Source: Adiantum capillus-veneris
Lineage: Eukaryota > Streptophyta > Polypodiopsida > Polypodiales > Pteridaceae
Length of the DNA: 64,000 bases
Assembly (NCBI GenBank): GCA_014529385.2
Contig: CM043942.1
Location: forward strand, 60,527,684 to 60,591,683
Direction: 5' to 3'
The number at the start of each line of letters is the position of its first letter. The first letter of the stretch is position 1. Below are positions 44,871-55,822 of the stretch, one piece after another. The notes beneath the pieces were generated by a model that ran no database searches, was not told where the DNA came from, and was given only the letters and a program-made list of their open reading frames with translations. Position numbers and translations under genes: made by a program.

Positions 44871-46449
44871 TCAACTAGCAGGTCACGGCAACCAACATAG
44901 TTAACCGTGTACATAATGATTGGAATCAACTTTAAAAGTTGAGTTTGTCCGCTACCGCGTGGTAGATTGCGGAATTCTTTCTTGGAAAGTCTAACTGAGA
45001 GAGATCAAAGTGTGATCCTCAATGCAGATCAACTATGATCCTCAATGCAGATCAACTATGATCCTCAAAGCTTATGGGGTGATGTAGCAGTCACCTGCCG
45101 GGTCGTACCCCAAAACAATATGTCCATAGACACTCCGTGGTGCTATAGAGAGAACATGGAATCCACACAAGTGGACTGCCTAGCTCTGGTGGACAGCCAT
45201 GCTATCACAACTGATTGCTGCATCTATACTTCTTTGTAGAGATCAGCGGATGTGAGTTGAAGATTATCAAAAACTGAACTTGAGTGTCGCACTAAAAACA
45301 TGTAGTGCAAAAATGACACCCTAAACATCCGTAATGACAAGAGTCTTGCTTGCCCATTAACGTTGATTTGTACTTTCTTGGGTAGATCTGTTTGATTGTG
45401 AAAACAATCACCTAAAGAATGCCAATAGCCGGGTCGTACCCTTGGCCTAACAATGGCTCTTAGCCTGTGTGACTCATAGCCCGTATGAAAATTAGTGTTC
45501 AGTGGACGGACCGATGAAGACTAATGTAAGTAGAATCTTAGCCACGTGCTAGCTGAGAGTTAGAGCACCTTGGCTCAGGCTAAGTTACGAGCAAAACATG
45601 TATGAAAAGCTTCTTAGAAGATTTTCATTATTCCCTTAAAGAGAGAGAAAGAGAGAACGAGAGAAGAAGAGCATGCTGGGCTGAGGAACTTTCCTTAAAC
45701 GACTATGACTTGTATAGTTGATTGCCATGCTCTTGTGCATCTTATGCCTAACGTGCAGCTTATCCTATAAACATGCAACAGGTTTCTGCTACGTCGCTCT
45801 TATCGAGGGAGGTAACAGAAAAAACACAAACAAGTCACAGACTGATCCACCTACCATGTATGTGGTTGTGACTACACCAGTGTGACTTAATGAGAGCACT
45901 TTGCCTTTGAATTAAGTCCAAGTTTTAGGTTCTTTTAAGTGTTGTTGTGTTTGACAACAACCCAAAAACAATCCAGAACGTATTTTGTCCTTGACAAAAG
46001 GTCTGGTGTTATAGCGGAAGCGTGTTTCCTGAGGTGGTAGAATTGATTCCACTTAGCTAGCATGCCGTGCATACATAATCTTAAGACCTTGGCAAAAGCG
46101 ATGGCCTCAAACGTGAGAGCCCAAACCATAAGTGCCTTGCACAATCTAAACTGGTAGGAATTCTGTGAGGTGATATTCCCTATTTTACCAGTTTTTTCAA
46201 ACTTGTGTGCCACGGCCCTTGATGACAAGTCATTGGGCAATTCCTTGGCACAAGGGAGAAGCCTTGCTTCATGTAAAATCATCAAAGCACTTTGCTTGGC
46301 ACAAAAGCAGTAGTTTCCAATCAAAGGTGTAAACATGGAAGAATAAAAAGAACAGAAAATTGGCTAACCTGGTCATTGTTGTAACCAGTTGGCCCGAGAT
46401 TCCGTGAAAGAAACAAAAACTCGCGTAAAAATGGCTCATAGCCATATCT
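44871..46449. other. Retroelement interior, no gene seen
   Basis: Contains a small duplication (GATCCTCAATGCAGATCAAC at about 45014-45060) and a GA-rich stretch (45640-45668). AAGCCTTGCTTC-like motifs recur near 46258, 57890, 58422 and 58660. These tie the two flanks of the DNA transposon to the same host element. A 133-codon minus frame at 45935-46336 has no recognisable features. Confidence 0.4.
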
Positions 46450-46483
46450 GCATTAGGGAATTTCGGAGGTCATTTGGAGGGCC
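46450..46483 (+). repeat. Left terminal inverted repeat
   Basis: 34 bases starting GCATTAGGG. Pairs with 57688-57721 with two mismatches. Confidence 0.85.
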
Positions 46484-46651
46484 TTCTAAGAAAATGTATT
46501 TTTTGCACTCTCTCTCTAGAAAAAAATGGCAAATAACTGAGCTGGGTCTTTCATAGTAAAAGTTCAAAAAGTGTACTTTAAGTAGATTCCTTACTCTTCT
46601 GAACATTCGTTCGTAGTGATTGAGGGATAATCCTCTTTTCAGTTGCATTGA

Positions 46652-47344
46652 ATGAACCTCGTCAATATGGAGGGAATGAGGCTAACATGGAGGGACGAAG
46701 GCGCGGCCGCTATTCACTTTCCATTAAACCTGCACATTTGGCTAATGGCACACTCCTCAAATGGCACAAATGTTACCCAGAAACGAGCCAAATATCACCT
46801 TCACATTGATTTGGACAATGAGTACCAACCATTGATTAAGCACAGTAAAACAAACACACATATACCTCCCGCTTCCATAGACACGCTCAGAGCTCAGGGA
46901 GCTAAATACATAGATATCTGGACGAGAGGCTCTCTCTACCCTAAGAATCCAATGACTAATGCGTCTCCACCGTTTGTCAATCCTACAAGCTTATTGACCT
47001 TTGCTGGTGATGGAGAAAAGGGCCTTCTGGGTTATTGTAAATCTCTTACAAGAGAAGCTGAAACTTACAAGGGCATTCTCCAAGCTTAACAATGTGAGAT
47101 TGTTCGCCTTTCACATTTACATTCTACAGATCAGGTTACCATTTTGCAACATAAAACAGAGGTACAAGAACTGAAAGGAAAGGTGCGAAGTTGTCAAATG
47201 AAGGATACCATCTTGGGTGGTCGTATCCGAAAGAAGAAATTGCGCAATCTTGAAACATTGCAGGCTGCATCAGGAGGTCTCAAGAAAAGAATCCAAGCAT
47301 TAAGGCGATGCTTCTTGGTTGGCTACATTGTCTTAGTTAAGTAA
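46652..47344 (+). pseudogene. Unknown ORF with coiled coil, transposon cargo
   Basis: One frame from 46652 to about 47340 interrupted by TAA at 47087-47089 (a CAA-to-TAA change would explain it). The first 145 codons show WRDEGAAAIHFPLN and FAGDGEKGLLGYCKSL. The part after the stop is a charged coiled coil (HKTEVQELKGKVRSC, KKLRNLETLQ). It ends at a possible splice donor (TTAA|GTAATC, 47340), so it may be the N-terminal part of the transposase gene that follows at 47433. I do not recognise the domain. Confidence 0.5.
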
Positions 47345-47432
47345 TCTTTTTGTTTTTTCTTGTTATGCATTGTTTTGATGTGCCTAAATAGTGTTAGTGA
47401 AGCAAATTTTCTGTTATTTACTTATGCATTGT

Positions 47433-49519
47433 CTTCATGTAGAGATTCAATCTATCCTGACAAGGAAAACATTGACCCCAAATCCAATATAGGAAAGAGA
47501 TTGAAGCCACTTATAAGTAGAAGCCTGGCAGCAGATATAGTACATGACAAGAAGTTTAAGGTCCTACAACGAAATGTAGTGGACCGCTTTATTTCAGAGA
47601 ACTCAGTGCCTGCAAAAGAGATACAAGGCACACTTGATTCACTTGGTGTAAGCAAAAGAGGATATTCAGCTATCCAAAAGTCTGTTTCATCCATCTTTGT
47701 TAAGAAGGGTATAAAATCCAAACTTCTACCATCAGCCTCAAGTGTTTGGAAAGAGAGGCTTCAGCCTAACGAGGCATAGGGAGACTATCTTGGACAACCC
47801 TTTCATATTAAAGCAACTTACAGTGGCCATGGAGCAAACATGGCATATGATGAGTTCAATAATATTTTTATGGACCTGCGGATATTACAGAAGAGAATGG
47901 TGGAGTTTTACAACATCACATTTGAAGAGTCACGAGGGGTATTACATTTTGTGTTAAAACTGGATGAGTGTGAGCTTGTTAAAGAGAAAAAGCTAGAGCG
48001 TGTTACTATTACTTTAATGAATAGAGCCCTCTCAAAGTGTCCCAGTGATGATCCTTTATATTTTAGTGTTCAATCAGAATCTAACATATGGTGGCTTGGT
48101 GCGTTTGAGGTAAGCGAGATTCTCAGGTAAGCTCAAATGTTCACATCTACTTAAGTCTCATTTATTTTGTGTTGCAGGTAAAGAAAGAAGATCATGAGAT
48201 TCTATATTGGGTGTTCCATCGAACTAATATTCCGGATCGAACTAATATTCCGGAGGTGATTGATCGATAGACTAACCAGGGAGAGGTACTACGTCTAGAT
48301 GGAAGGAGAGACTTTCAAGTTCAGTGGCATCTTGTAGGTGACCTCAAAACATTAAAGTGCATGTATAATTGTGGAATGGGTGCAATGGCAAAGTCGCCGT
48401 GTTTGTTCTGCATGGAGCCTGCAAAGGTCATGGACCCAAAGTGGTGGAGAAAAGCTCCAACACGTCACATTGAGGATCCTGCTTTTCGACCGGTTTTGAA
48501 AATACCACTTGTGAATGTCCACATTTGTACAATGCATGCCCTTTGTAGAATTGTGGAAAATTGGTCTACTTATATATCGGGTTTGCTTGGAAGATTAAGA
48601 ACTCGGCAGAACGACAAGTAGCCCTGCAGTGCTTAGAAATGGTACTGTCGGATATGGGGCTTCATGGTGGCAATGTGAAAATCCAGCGGGATGAAAAGAG
48701 ATCAACTGCTGAGAAGGATGTCCCATGCAAACCATCCATCGGTGAGGTGAAGGCACGGAGGTTTTTATCTAAACCCCAAGGTACAAGAGATCCGAAGCTA
48801 ACAAAACATGGAAAAATATATAACACATCTTATGTTAGCAAGGTATAGTACCAGAGCTGGAAAAAGCTACATATTGCAGTCAAAGACCAAGAACCAACTA
48901 CTCGTAACGCGAAGGCTGAGGTTTGGCGATCAATAGACATCCTATTTTTGATGTGCGACAAAGATGATTGGTCACAAGGTGATATGAACAAGTTCAAGGA
49001 GAATCTCAACCTTCTGAAAAAATCATTCAAGACAGCATGGACAGACACCCAGATTACTCACTACATGGTATTATCGTGTATTTCATTCTCTCTTATGTGC
49101 AAATATGTGAGTGTAAAACATTCTAACTAATCTGTTTTTATATCCAGTACATCATCTTCAATCATTTACCATATTTTATACAAAAGTATGGGAACCCGGC
49201 AATATGGAATACCCAAGGGATGGAAAAGTCTCATTACATGGCGAGAAATGCTTATTTCAGGCACACACAACATGGTGGCTCTCGAATCAAGGCTAACAGT
49301 TTGAGAAAACTATTTGAATGGTTCTATCGTAGAATCATTCATCGAATGCAGGCAAAAGAAGTCTTGGCAAATTCAGCAACAGCACAAGCCATCAGACATT
49401 TACAACAACAAAAAGTTAAAAGATCAATGGCATACAACAACTCCGGAGCTCGTGAAAGTCAACGAAGGTGGAGAGAGACAATGGTGTATGTGAATCACAA
49501 GTGGAGAAAGATACTCTGA
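47433..49519 (+). pseudogene. DDE-like transposase of an unclassified superfamily
   Basis: Exon from a TGTAG 3' splice site (47432) with DKENIDPKSN, then one frame past TAG at 47777-47779 to a GT-AG intron (48110-48177). A second intron is at 49068-49147. Candidate catalytic acids: Asp in KLDECELVK (47963-47965), Asp in LVGDLKTLKC (about 48340), followed by paired cysteines in SPCLFCM, and Glu in GMEKSHY (about 49219). The spacing fits an RNase H-fold DDE/D enzyme that cuts and joins element ends. A TMHALCRIVEN segment lies between. Breaks: TAG at about 48268, a frameshift near 48600 and TAG at about 48847. An 18-bp duplication (CGAACTAATATTCCG) sits at 48228-48264. Coding stops 8.2 kb before the right TIR. 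Confidence 0.6.
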
Positions 49520-49582
49520 GTGGATGACATTGTACAAAATTTATGTAATACATGATCTTATACAATTGCTACTTGAAGTGTA

Positions 49583-50017
49583 TCAAGATTTTGAAGGTTC
49601 AATTTTGTTTTTTGGCACGTCACCCTTGTAACGAATCATGAGATGTTTGCCATACTCTAAAAGTTCATGTGGGTTTTGTCTACCAAGAGCTAGTGCCATT
49701 GCTGTGTAGGTGTAGTAATACGCTGCCCGACCACCTGTATAGCCCGGGCAGTAACCAAAACAATCTCTAGCAAACACTTTGTCCACAAGAATGACTTAAT
49801 CTGCACTTTTGGGCAGCATGGGTCCACCCAAAAAGCGTGATAGTGTCTTGAATGTGTAAGTTTCTATTGAACCCTCTTGTGACATGGAATTGTGAAAAAC
49901 TACTATCGGCGACTCGCAAAGCTTTGAAAGGTACTGCGCTAGGGTCGCATCCCTTCCACGATACTCTCGAGTCCGCCGTCGAAGGAAGTCATCCTTGTCA
50001 GCAATCCAAGACTGCAC
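49583..50017 (-). pseudogene. Unknown ORF, downstream part of the minus-strand cargo gene
   Basis: Two segments in one frame (50017-49796 and 49792-49583) separated by a single TAA. They read RRRTREYRGRDATLAQYL, RFLGGPMLPKSAD, then DCFGYCPGYTGGRAAYY. It lies just past the (GA)n tract at 50041-50111 and may be the last exon of the gene at 50132-51394. No family recognised. Confidence 0.4.
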
Positions 50018-50037
50018 ATATCATGTCAGAAGCGACA

Positions 50038-50040
<3 letters not shown>

Positions 50041-50111
<71 letters not shown>
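50041..50111. repeat. (AG)n microsatellite
   Basis: About 71 bp of pure AG between two minus-strand coding segments. Confidence 0.95.
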
Positions 50112-50115
<4 letters not shown>

Positions 50116-50131
50116 CCATGAAGCTCTCATC

Positions 50132-51394
50132 CTACAGAAAGAGGTTTTCCTGCCACAGGTCTACAAATGTAGTTGACCCCTGACGTGAATGGTTAAACCA
50201 ATCCTCCACTTCTTTGTTACTTGTTGATGGTCTTAGGCTTTGTCTTATTGCTTGGAAGGTAGCTTCATCAGGTAGTGTCTCCTTGTATTTTTCAGCTTTC
50301 TTAAAGCATCTTTGGAGGCATTCCATTGGATTGCTGGATGTTTCCATTGCCTCATCATCACTACTATCCTCTGAAACAAATCCACTCCTCTCCTCTTGGA
50401 CTCTGGAAATAATAGCCAGGGAGAAATCTTCCCTTAAATAAAAGACGCTTTGCACATCATGTAAGAAGATATAGGTCCTGTCTCCAATCCTGAAGTCAGG
50501 CACAGCAAGCAACATCATCTGAGCATGCTTCTCATTGAAGTTACTGACATCCAATGGAAGTTTGATTTCTGTGGTTTTCACAGAGAGCATCTTACTTCTT
50601 TGTAATTCAATTGCCTCAACCTCAAGGTCGACTGTATCTTCAACCTCCTCGACTTCTTGTATATGAGTTGTCTCCTCGCATTCTTCATCTGGTGCTGCAT
50701 CCTGCTCCTCTAACACCTCATCAAGATTCTGCATGAGGAATCCAAACAGGCTGTTCAGGTAAATCATAAAGCCAAAGGCTTCCTGAATGAGTTTTCATTC
50801 TTTTTGGTGCAAAGGGCAGGTTGAATGTCGGCAAGAAGGTGGTAATTCCCTATACTTCTTCAGTCCCTGTCCCTTTCCACCACAGTCATTTAAATGCACA
50901 AGAGTCATAGTGAGCAGAACAACCCTCCCTACCTGCACCATCACTTCAAACTTATCTCTGTAGGACTGCAAGAAATTACAGTGCTGAGCTAACAGGTCTT
51001 CAATGTCAAACTTTGGATTAAACATAGAATGAACTAGATCAAACTTGTCCCCAGCACCACAAGATGCTGCAAAATCAAACAGCCTCTCATCAGTTGCAGC
51101 TGGGTCTTCTAGAGAAGACACATCCTCTTTGGCTTTACATTTAGTTGCACAGGGACTACTTTCTAGCACATCTTCATCATCTAAGAAGTCTATATTCCTC
51201 TTTCTTGTATTTTTCTTGACAAGTACTGTACAGGGTGAGGGAGCCTTGTAGGGTGAGGGATCCTCTTGCCCTGGTGACCTCTCTGATTGATCTTCACCAA
51301 TTGACTTTTCTTCAGATATGTCCTGACAAAAGTCAACAGTTCTTTTGGCAGAAACATTAAGCAACTGAGCCTGCAAAGGTTGAAATCCTGGCAC
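50132..51394 (-). pseudogene. Acidic unknown protein, transposon cargo
   Basis: One minus frame of about 420 codons from ATG 51394 to 50132, broken once by TGA (50795-50797; a CGA-to-TGA change would explain it). The N-terminal half is serine/glutamate-rich with a basic KKNTRKRNIDFLDDE segment, possibly a nuclear signal, and a cysteine-containing stretch SCRHSTCPLHQ. The second half is very acidic (DEECEETTHIQEVEEVEDTV), then FRIGDRTYIFLHDVQSVFY and SEDSSDDEAMETSS. No known domain seen. It is divergent from the histone gene across the 51.4-53.6-kb repeat region. Confidence 0.45.
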
Positions 51395-51467
51395 AAGCTT
51401 TGGGTCTGCTTTCAGCCTCTTCTGCCTACTGGACCTTAATCCTATTCATCAAGAAACATGACAAATC

Positions 51468-51602
<135 letters not shown>

Positions 51603-51635
51603 GTCTCTCTCCAAAGCACAAACAAAAACACACAT

Positions 51636-51697
<62 letters not shown>

Positions 51698-51723
51698 CAA
51701 AGAACATTAAAAAAATACACATA

Positions 51724-51787
<64 letters not shown>

Positions 51788-51797
51788 GTGTCTCTTT

Positions 51798-51860
51798 GTA
51801 CTAAAGGGGCGCAAGGACGACAACATTCTTTTTGCAACTCTCTTCGCGCGCCTTTAGTAC
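51798..51860. mobile_element. 63-bp hairpin (MITE-like), copy a
   Basis: Left arm GTACTAAAGGGGCGC and right arm GCGCGCCTTTAGTAC are inverted repeats (14 of 15). Flanked by CT and GA microsatellites. Confidence 0.6.
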
Positions 51861-51864
51861 AATT

Positions 51865-51939
<75 letters not shown>

Positions 51940-51943
51940 TAAC

Positions 51944-52006
51944 TATACTATAGGCATGCGGAGAGAGCTGCAGCCAATGTTTGGTTGGCTCTGCGCGCCG
52001 TTAGTA
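51944..52006. mobile_element. Hairpin (MITE-like), copy c, diverged
   Basis: Right arm GCGCGCCGTTAGTA is intact. The left arm (TACTATAGGCATGCGG) is diverged. Confidence 0.4.
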
Positions 52007-52442
52007 ACGGGGACAGAGAGGGGAGGGAGAGAGAGAGTGTGTATGTCTTTGTGTGTGTGTCTGTGTGTATGTGTGTGTGTCTGTCTATGGAAGTATGTGT
52101 TGAGGTGTGTGTGTGTTGAACAACAGTCTGGGTTTTTCTTTGTTTACACACACACACACACACAATTTGTACCAACTGTTGCAAATACAGAGAGAAAGGG
52201 TGAGAGATCACCTTTTGTTGGTGGGGTTTGCAAAAACTCCAAGGGAGGTGTCTCCTCCATTGCTTTTTGTCTGTCAAACTGACTCTGTCTCTCTCCCTCT
52301 CTCTCTCTGAGAGTAAGGAGTCCCTCTGTCTATCTCTCTCTCAATTTGTCTCTCTCTCTCTCTCCTTCTCTCTTTCTATGGTTCTCTCTCTCTCTGTCTC
52401 TCTATCACTCTCTCTCTCTCTATCACTCTCTGGCAGTAATGA

Positions 52443-52528
<86 letters not shown>

Positions 52529-52716
52529 ATTGTTCTCTCTCTTTCTCTCTCTCAAAATCACACTTATAACGGATACACATGGCCTACATGTTACTATAAA
52601 ATAGAGTATAATTGCATGTTGTCGCACGTGCGGTCATTATTGAGACCGTATACTGTTGTACGTCGTATATAGAGGTCATGAGAGAGAAAAACCACACCTC
52701 GTGAAAGAGAGTGAGT

Positions 52717-52767
<51 letters not shown>

Positions 52768-52975
52768 CCGTCGTCTGTGTCTCTGACAACAAGCTGACCC
52801 ATCGACATAACGAAGGTCTGCGTCCTCAGGAGGTTTGGCCCTCTCTCTCTCTCCCTCTGCTTATGAAATTTCCCTCTGCCTTTGCCTCTATCTCTCTCTC
52901 TCTCTGTTTCTGTCACAGTATATTGCATATCTAGCTCTATCTTAACAAACAACAAACACATACAGTCACAAACAC

Positions 52976-53023
<48 letters not shown>

Positions 53024-53160
53024 AACACACAAACACACAAATAAAACATACACACACACACACAAATATAACATACACACACACAGACACACACACACAC
53101 CCTCACAAACAAACACACACACACACACACAAATACAGACACACACACACACACACAGAG

Positions 53161-53243
<83 letters not shown>

Positions 53244-53245
<2 letters not shown>

Positions 53246-53299
53246 GGGCGCGTAGAGCGGCATAACCGGTGTGCATGTCTCTATGCGTGCCGTTAGTAC
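53244..53299. mobile_element. Hairpin (MITE-like) remnant, copy d
   Basis: Right arm GCGTGCCGTTAGTAC is clear. The left arm is barely recognisable (GGGGGCGCG). Confidence 0.35.
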
Positions 53300-53392
53300 T
53301 GTGCATTGACCAGTGTATGTGTGAGTGTTATAGAGAGAGGATGTAAGGCGGGGGAATGAGAGAGAGAGAGAGTGAGTCTTTCTTTTATCTTA

Positions 53393-53453
53393 TACTAACG
53401 GCGCGCGGAGGTGTTTTTTGAGGTCAAAACATGTTCCACGCGCGCCTTTAGTA
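53393..53453. mobile_element. 61-bp hairpin (MITE-like), copy b
   Basis: Left arm TACTAACGGCGCGCG and right arm CGCGCGCCTTTAGTA pair at 14 of 15 positions, about 140 bases before the histone-like ATG. Confidence 0.6.
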
Positions 53454-53509
53454 ATGGGAGTCACTCACTCTCTCTCTATTTAAATATGCTAAGCTATAGA
53501 AAGGAGAGA

Positions 53510-53573
<64 letters not shown>

Positions 53574-53594
53574 CCTCTTTTTGTATACAGTGAA

Positions 53595-54421
53595 ATGGCT
53601 AGAACAAAAGCCACTGCAAGGAAGGCAGGCAAGGGACCAGGATTAGCAGCTAAAGCAAGTAGCAGATCTGCAACCCCAAAGAAAATACCTGGAAAACCCA
53701 ATAAAATTCTGAAAGGTCCAAGGGTGAAGAAGTTACAAACCTGTATGGGACTTTTCAGAGAAATCAGAAAGGCACAGAAATGTGTAGATTTATGCATACC
53801 AAAGCTGCCCTTTCAGAGGATGGTGAGGTCCATATGTGCAGAAGCTACCTAGGGCACCAAAAGGTGGAAGGTGGTGGCATTAATGGCTCTACAAGAAGCA
53901 GCAGAGGACTTCCTACTGGAGTACTTCAGTGACATGACCATTGTTGTAGCCCATGCCCACAGGGTTACTATAATGGACAAAGATAGTGAGACACTGAAAA
54001 GAATAAGGTGGAGGTATGACAAACTACTGGTCCCCAATGTCTGCAGGGATAAGAAAATGAGGGAAATTTTGTTATACCCCCCTGAGCTAGTGCCACAACT
54101 CACAGTTGTAGATGTCACACATGATGTGAATACAAGGGCAAGGGCAGAGACTATTGCTCGCCAAACAGAGGACAGGAGGGAAGCAGAGCTTAAGGAGAAA
54201 CCAAAAGTAGCAGTGGAGTCCCAGAGGCAAACAGAATGCAATGTGACCCTGTCCATAGAGGCAAGCAATCAAGAAAATCTACTTTCAATGAAGGATGGTT
54301 TGCTTGCAGAGATACCATTTGTAGATGGAGCCAGAAAGCTAGCTCTGGAAAAAGTGGACATTAATTTATTGCAGAATCCCGATGCTCAGATTTCAGACAC
54401 AATTATCTATGCTTGTCTTAA
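53595..54421 (+). CDS. Exon 1 of the histone-peptidase gene: H3/CENH3-like domain and linker
   Basis: ATG at 53595 follows a (GA)n tract and is the only sensible start because it places ARTK at the mature N-terminus, as in H3. One frame runs to the splice donor AA|GTAAAT at 54422, with a single TAG at 53850-53852. Canonical H3 positions A1, R2, T3, K4, T6, A7, R8 and K9 are all matched; Ser10 is Ala. After the histone fold come about 125 residues of charged linker (ARAETIARQTEDRREAELKE). Histone folds pack DNA with H4; whether this one can enter a nucleosome is unknown. Confidence 0.75.
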
Positions 54422-54493
54422 GTAAATGTTACTATCTTGCTAGCTTTGAAAACTCAGATAATAGGTTTGCTAACTCAGGTAAAGTCTCTGCAG

Positions 54494-55026
54494 CCTGATC
54501 AAAAGTCAACTCCCACTGCACACCCACACAGAGGTGTTTCTTCTTGATCCACAAATGTCAGTGATTATTAGACAAAAGAACAGTCCATCTGGGACCTTTG
54601 AGAGTTGGTTTCTCCACTGTGCTATGCTGGAAGTTACTGTCATCATCTTTCCATATGAGAACAACCATCACTAGAGTCTCATATGCCTTGATGTTGACCA
54701 ACCAGCAGTGTGGGTGTTCAATTCAATAAAAGGAACCCACCCTGAAATTAGGCTGTAAGTGTTTTGTATCAGAAAGTGTTTCTTATAGATATCCATGTAA
54801 ATTTGAAGCCTCATGCTAACATCTTGACATTGCTTTGTGCAGTTGTATAAAGAGGTTTTTGCTTGCCTATGGCAAGCTATGTGGAAGGTATGAACTATAC
54901 AAGGCCCCAATCAAAGATGTACCTGTCCCAAATCAAACCGATGGAAATTCTTGCGGCTGGAGATGTCTTCTCCATGCAGAATATGTCCTGCAAAGCTACT
55001 TTGCATTAAAACCTTTCATGACTAAG
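54494..55026 (+). pseudogene. C48 peptidase exons 2-3 of the histone-peptidase gene
   Basis: 54494-54754 begins in the phase left by exon 1 and carries the His region (NNHH, then TAG where W is expected, then SLICLDVD) and WVFNSIKG, where family members have DS. 54843-55026 carries VPVPNQTDGNSCGWRC, the Gln and nucleophilic Cys boxes. Known C48 enzymes (Ulp1/SENP) cut ubiquitin-like modifiers, and relatives occur in several plant and fungal DNA transposons. The missing Trp and Asp suggest this copy is inactive. Confidence 0.7.
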
Positions 55027-55152
55027 GTAACCATTTGGCAATGCATTCAGTTAGTTTTGGTTTAGTTTATAAAAGAATTCTCACCATGTGGTCTTTCAAT
55101 TTTGCAGAGTGCTCTAAAAAACTACACATATGATTATTTGCAAAGATACCGG

Positions 55153-55730
55153 GTAAGTTTAATACAACACCTGCTTACTATGTCTAGCCCCAGAGAGCTT
55201 GAAGATAGTGGCTTGGATGACCGCACTATTGATCTAACAATACATAACGTGCCACCACGACAAACCCCTGCATCCGATACAATGAGCATATGGAAGGTGC
55301 TAGTGTACAACCAGAGGAGACAATGAAAGAGCCAAGTCAGCCAGTGGAGGAGCCAAAAGAGCCTATGGCTGAAACCCAAGATGAGGAAAGTAGGCCTATA
55401 GATGAGCAAAAGGATATGGATGAGGAAAGGAGGCCTAGGGATGAGAAAACTGATATGGATCAGGCAAGGATGTATGAGGCAAGCCGGTCAACCGAGGGAG
55501 AGGAAAAGACCTTGGAGGAAACCTTGAATGAGGCAGAAAGAGCCACTCCTGAAAAGGGAGAACTAAATCCGCCGGGAACAACTATCTCACCGCCTTCTTT
55601 CGAGGGGCATTCCTTCGATTTTTACCTTGAAGACATTTTGATTCCATACTTACAGAAATTGTATCTCAGTCCATTGTTCACGAACGAGTTTGTACTTTCT
55701 AATGAATTAAGATGACTCTTCTATCATGTC
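55153..55730 (+). CDS. Acidic, repeat-rich C-terminal ORF
   Basis: Open from 55290 to 55715 (141 codons). It is rich in E, D, P, R and K with short internal repeats (ESRPIDEQKDMDEERRPRDE) and a hydrophobic end (FYLEDILIPYLQKLYLSP). It lies in another frame than exon 4 of the histone-peptidase gene, so it is either joined by splicing at GTAAGT (55153) or separated by a frameshift. No family recognised. Confidence 0.35.
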
Positions 55731-55745
55731 TTTGTCTTGTCTAAC

Positions 55746-55747
<2 letters not shown>

Positions 55748-55822
<75 letters not shown>
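55748..55822. repeat. (GA)n microsatellite
   Basis: About 75 bp of GA with one interruption, between convergent cargo genes. Confidence 0.95.

Larger units (their letters stand above)
53595..55152 (+). pseudogene. Histone H3/CENH3-like fold fused to a C48 (Ulp1-type) cysteine peptidase
   Basis: Predicted exons 53595-54421, 54494-54754, 54843-55026 and 55108-about 55152, all with GT-AG introns in consistent phase. Residues 1-60 are an H3-like basic tail (MARTKATARKAGKG). Residues 57-150 follow H3 helices: LFREIRKAQKC (alpha-N), LPFQRMVRSI (alpha-1), ALMALQEAAEDFLLEYFSD (alpha-2), AHAHRVTIMDKD (loop 2/alpha-3). VRSI, RW before alpha-2 and EAAED..FSD resemble CENH3 more than canonical H3, and loop 1 is about one residue longer than in H3. 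After a linker, ISDTIIYACL opens a C48 domain that crosses the first intron: IIFPYENNHH, then WVFNS, then DGNSCGWRCL with the expected Cys. Defects: TAG at 53850-53852 in loop 1; the Trp codon after the catalytic His is TAG; the expected Asp before Ser is Asn. Confidence 0.75.

Noticed and set aside
45935-46336. 133-codon minus ORF as a gene
   Set aside because: No recognisable motif, lies in the non-coding interior of the LTR element next to its repeat motifs.
53850-53852. Programmed readthrough or RNA editing of the TAG in the histone-like ORF
   Set aside because: All three stop codons occur in many unrelated decayed ORFs nearby; U-to-C editing is known from plant organelles, not nuclear transcripts. 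Decay is simpler.
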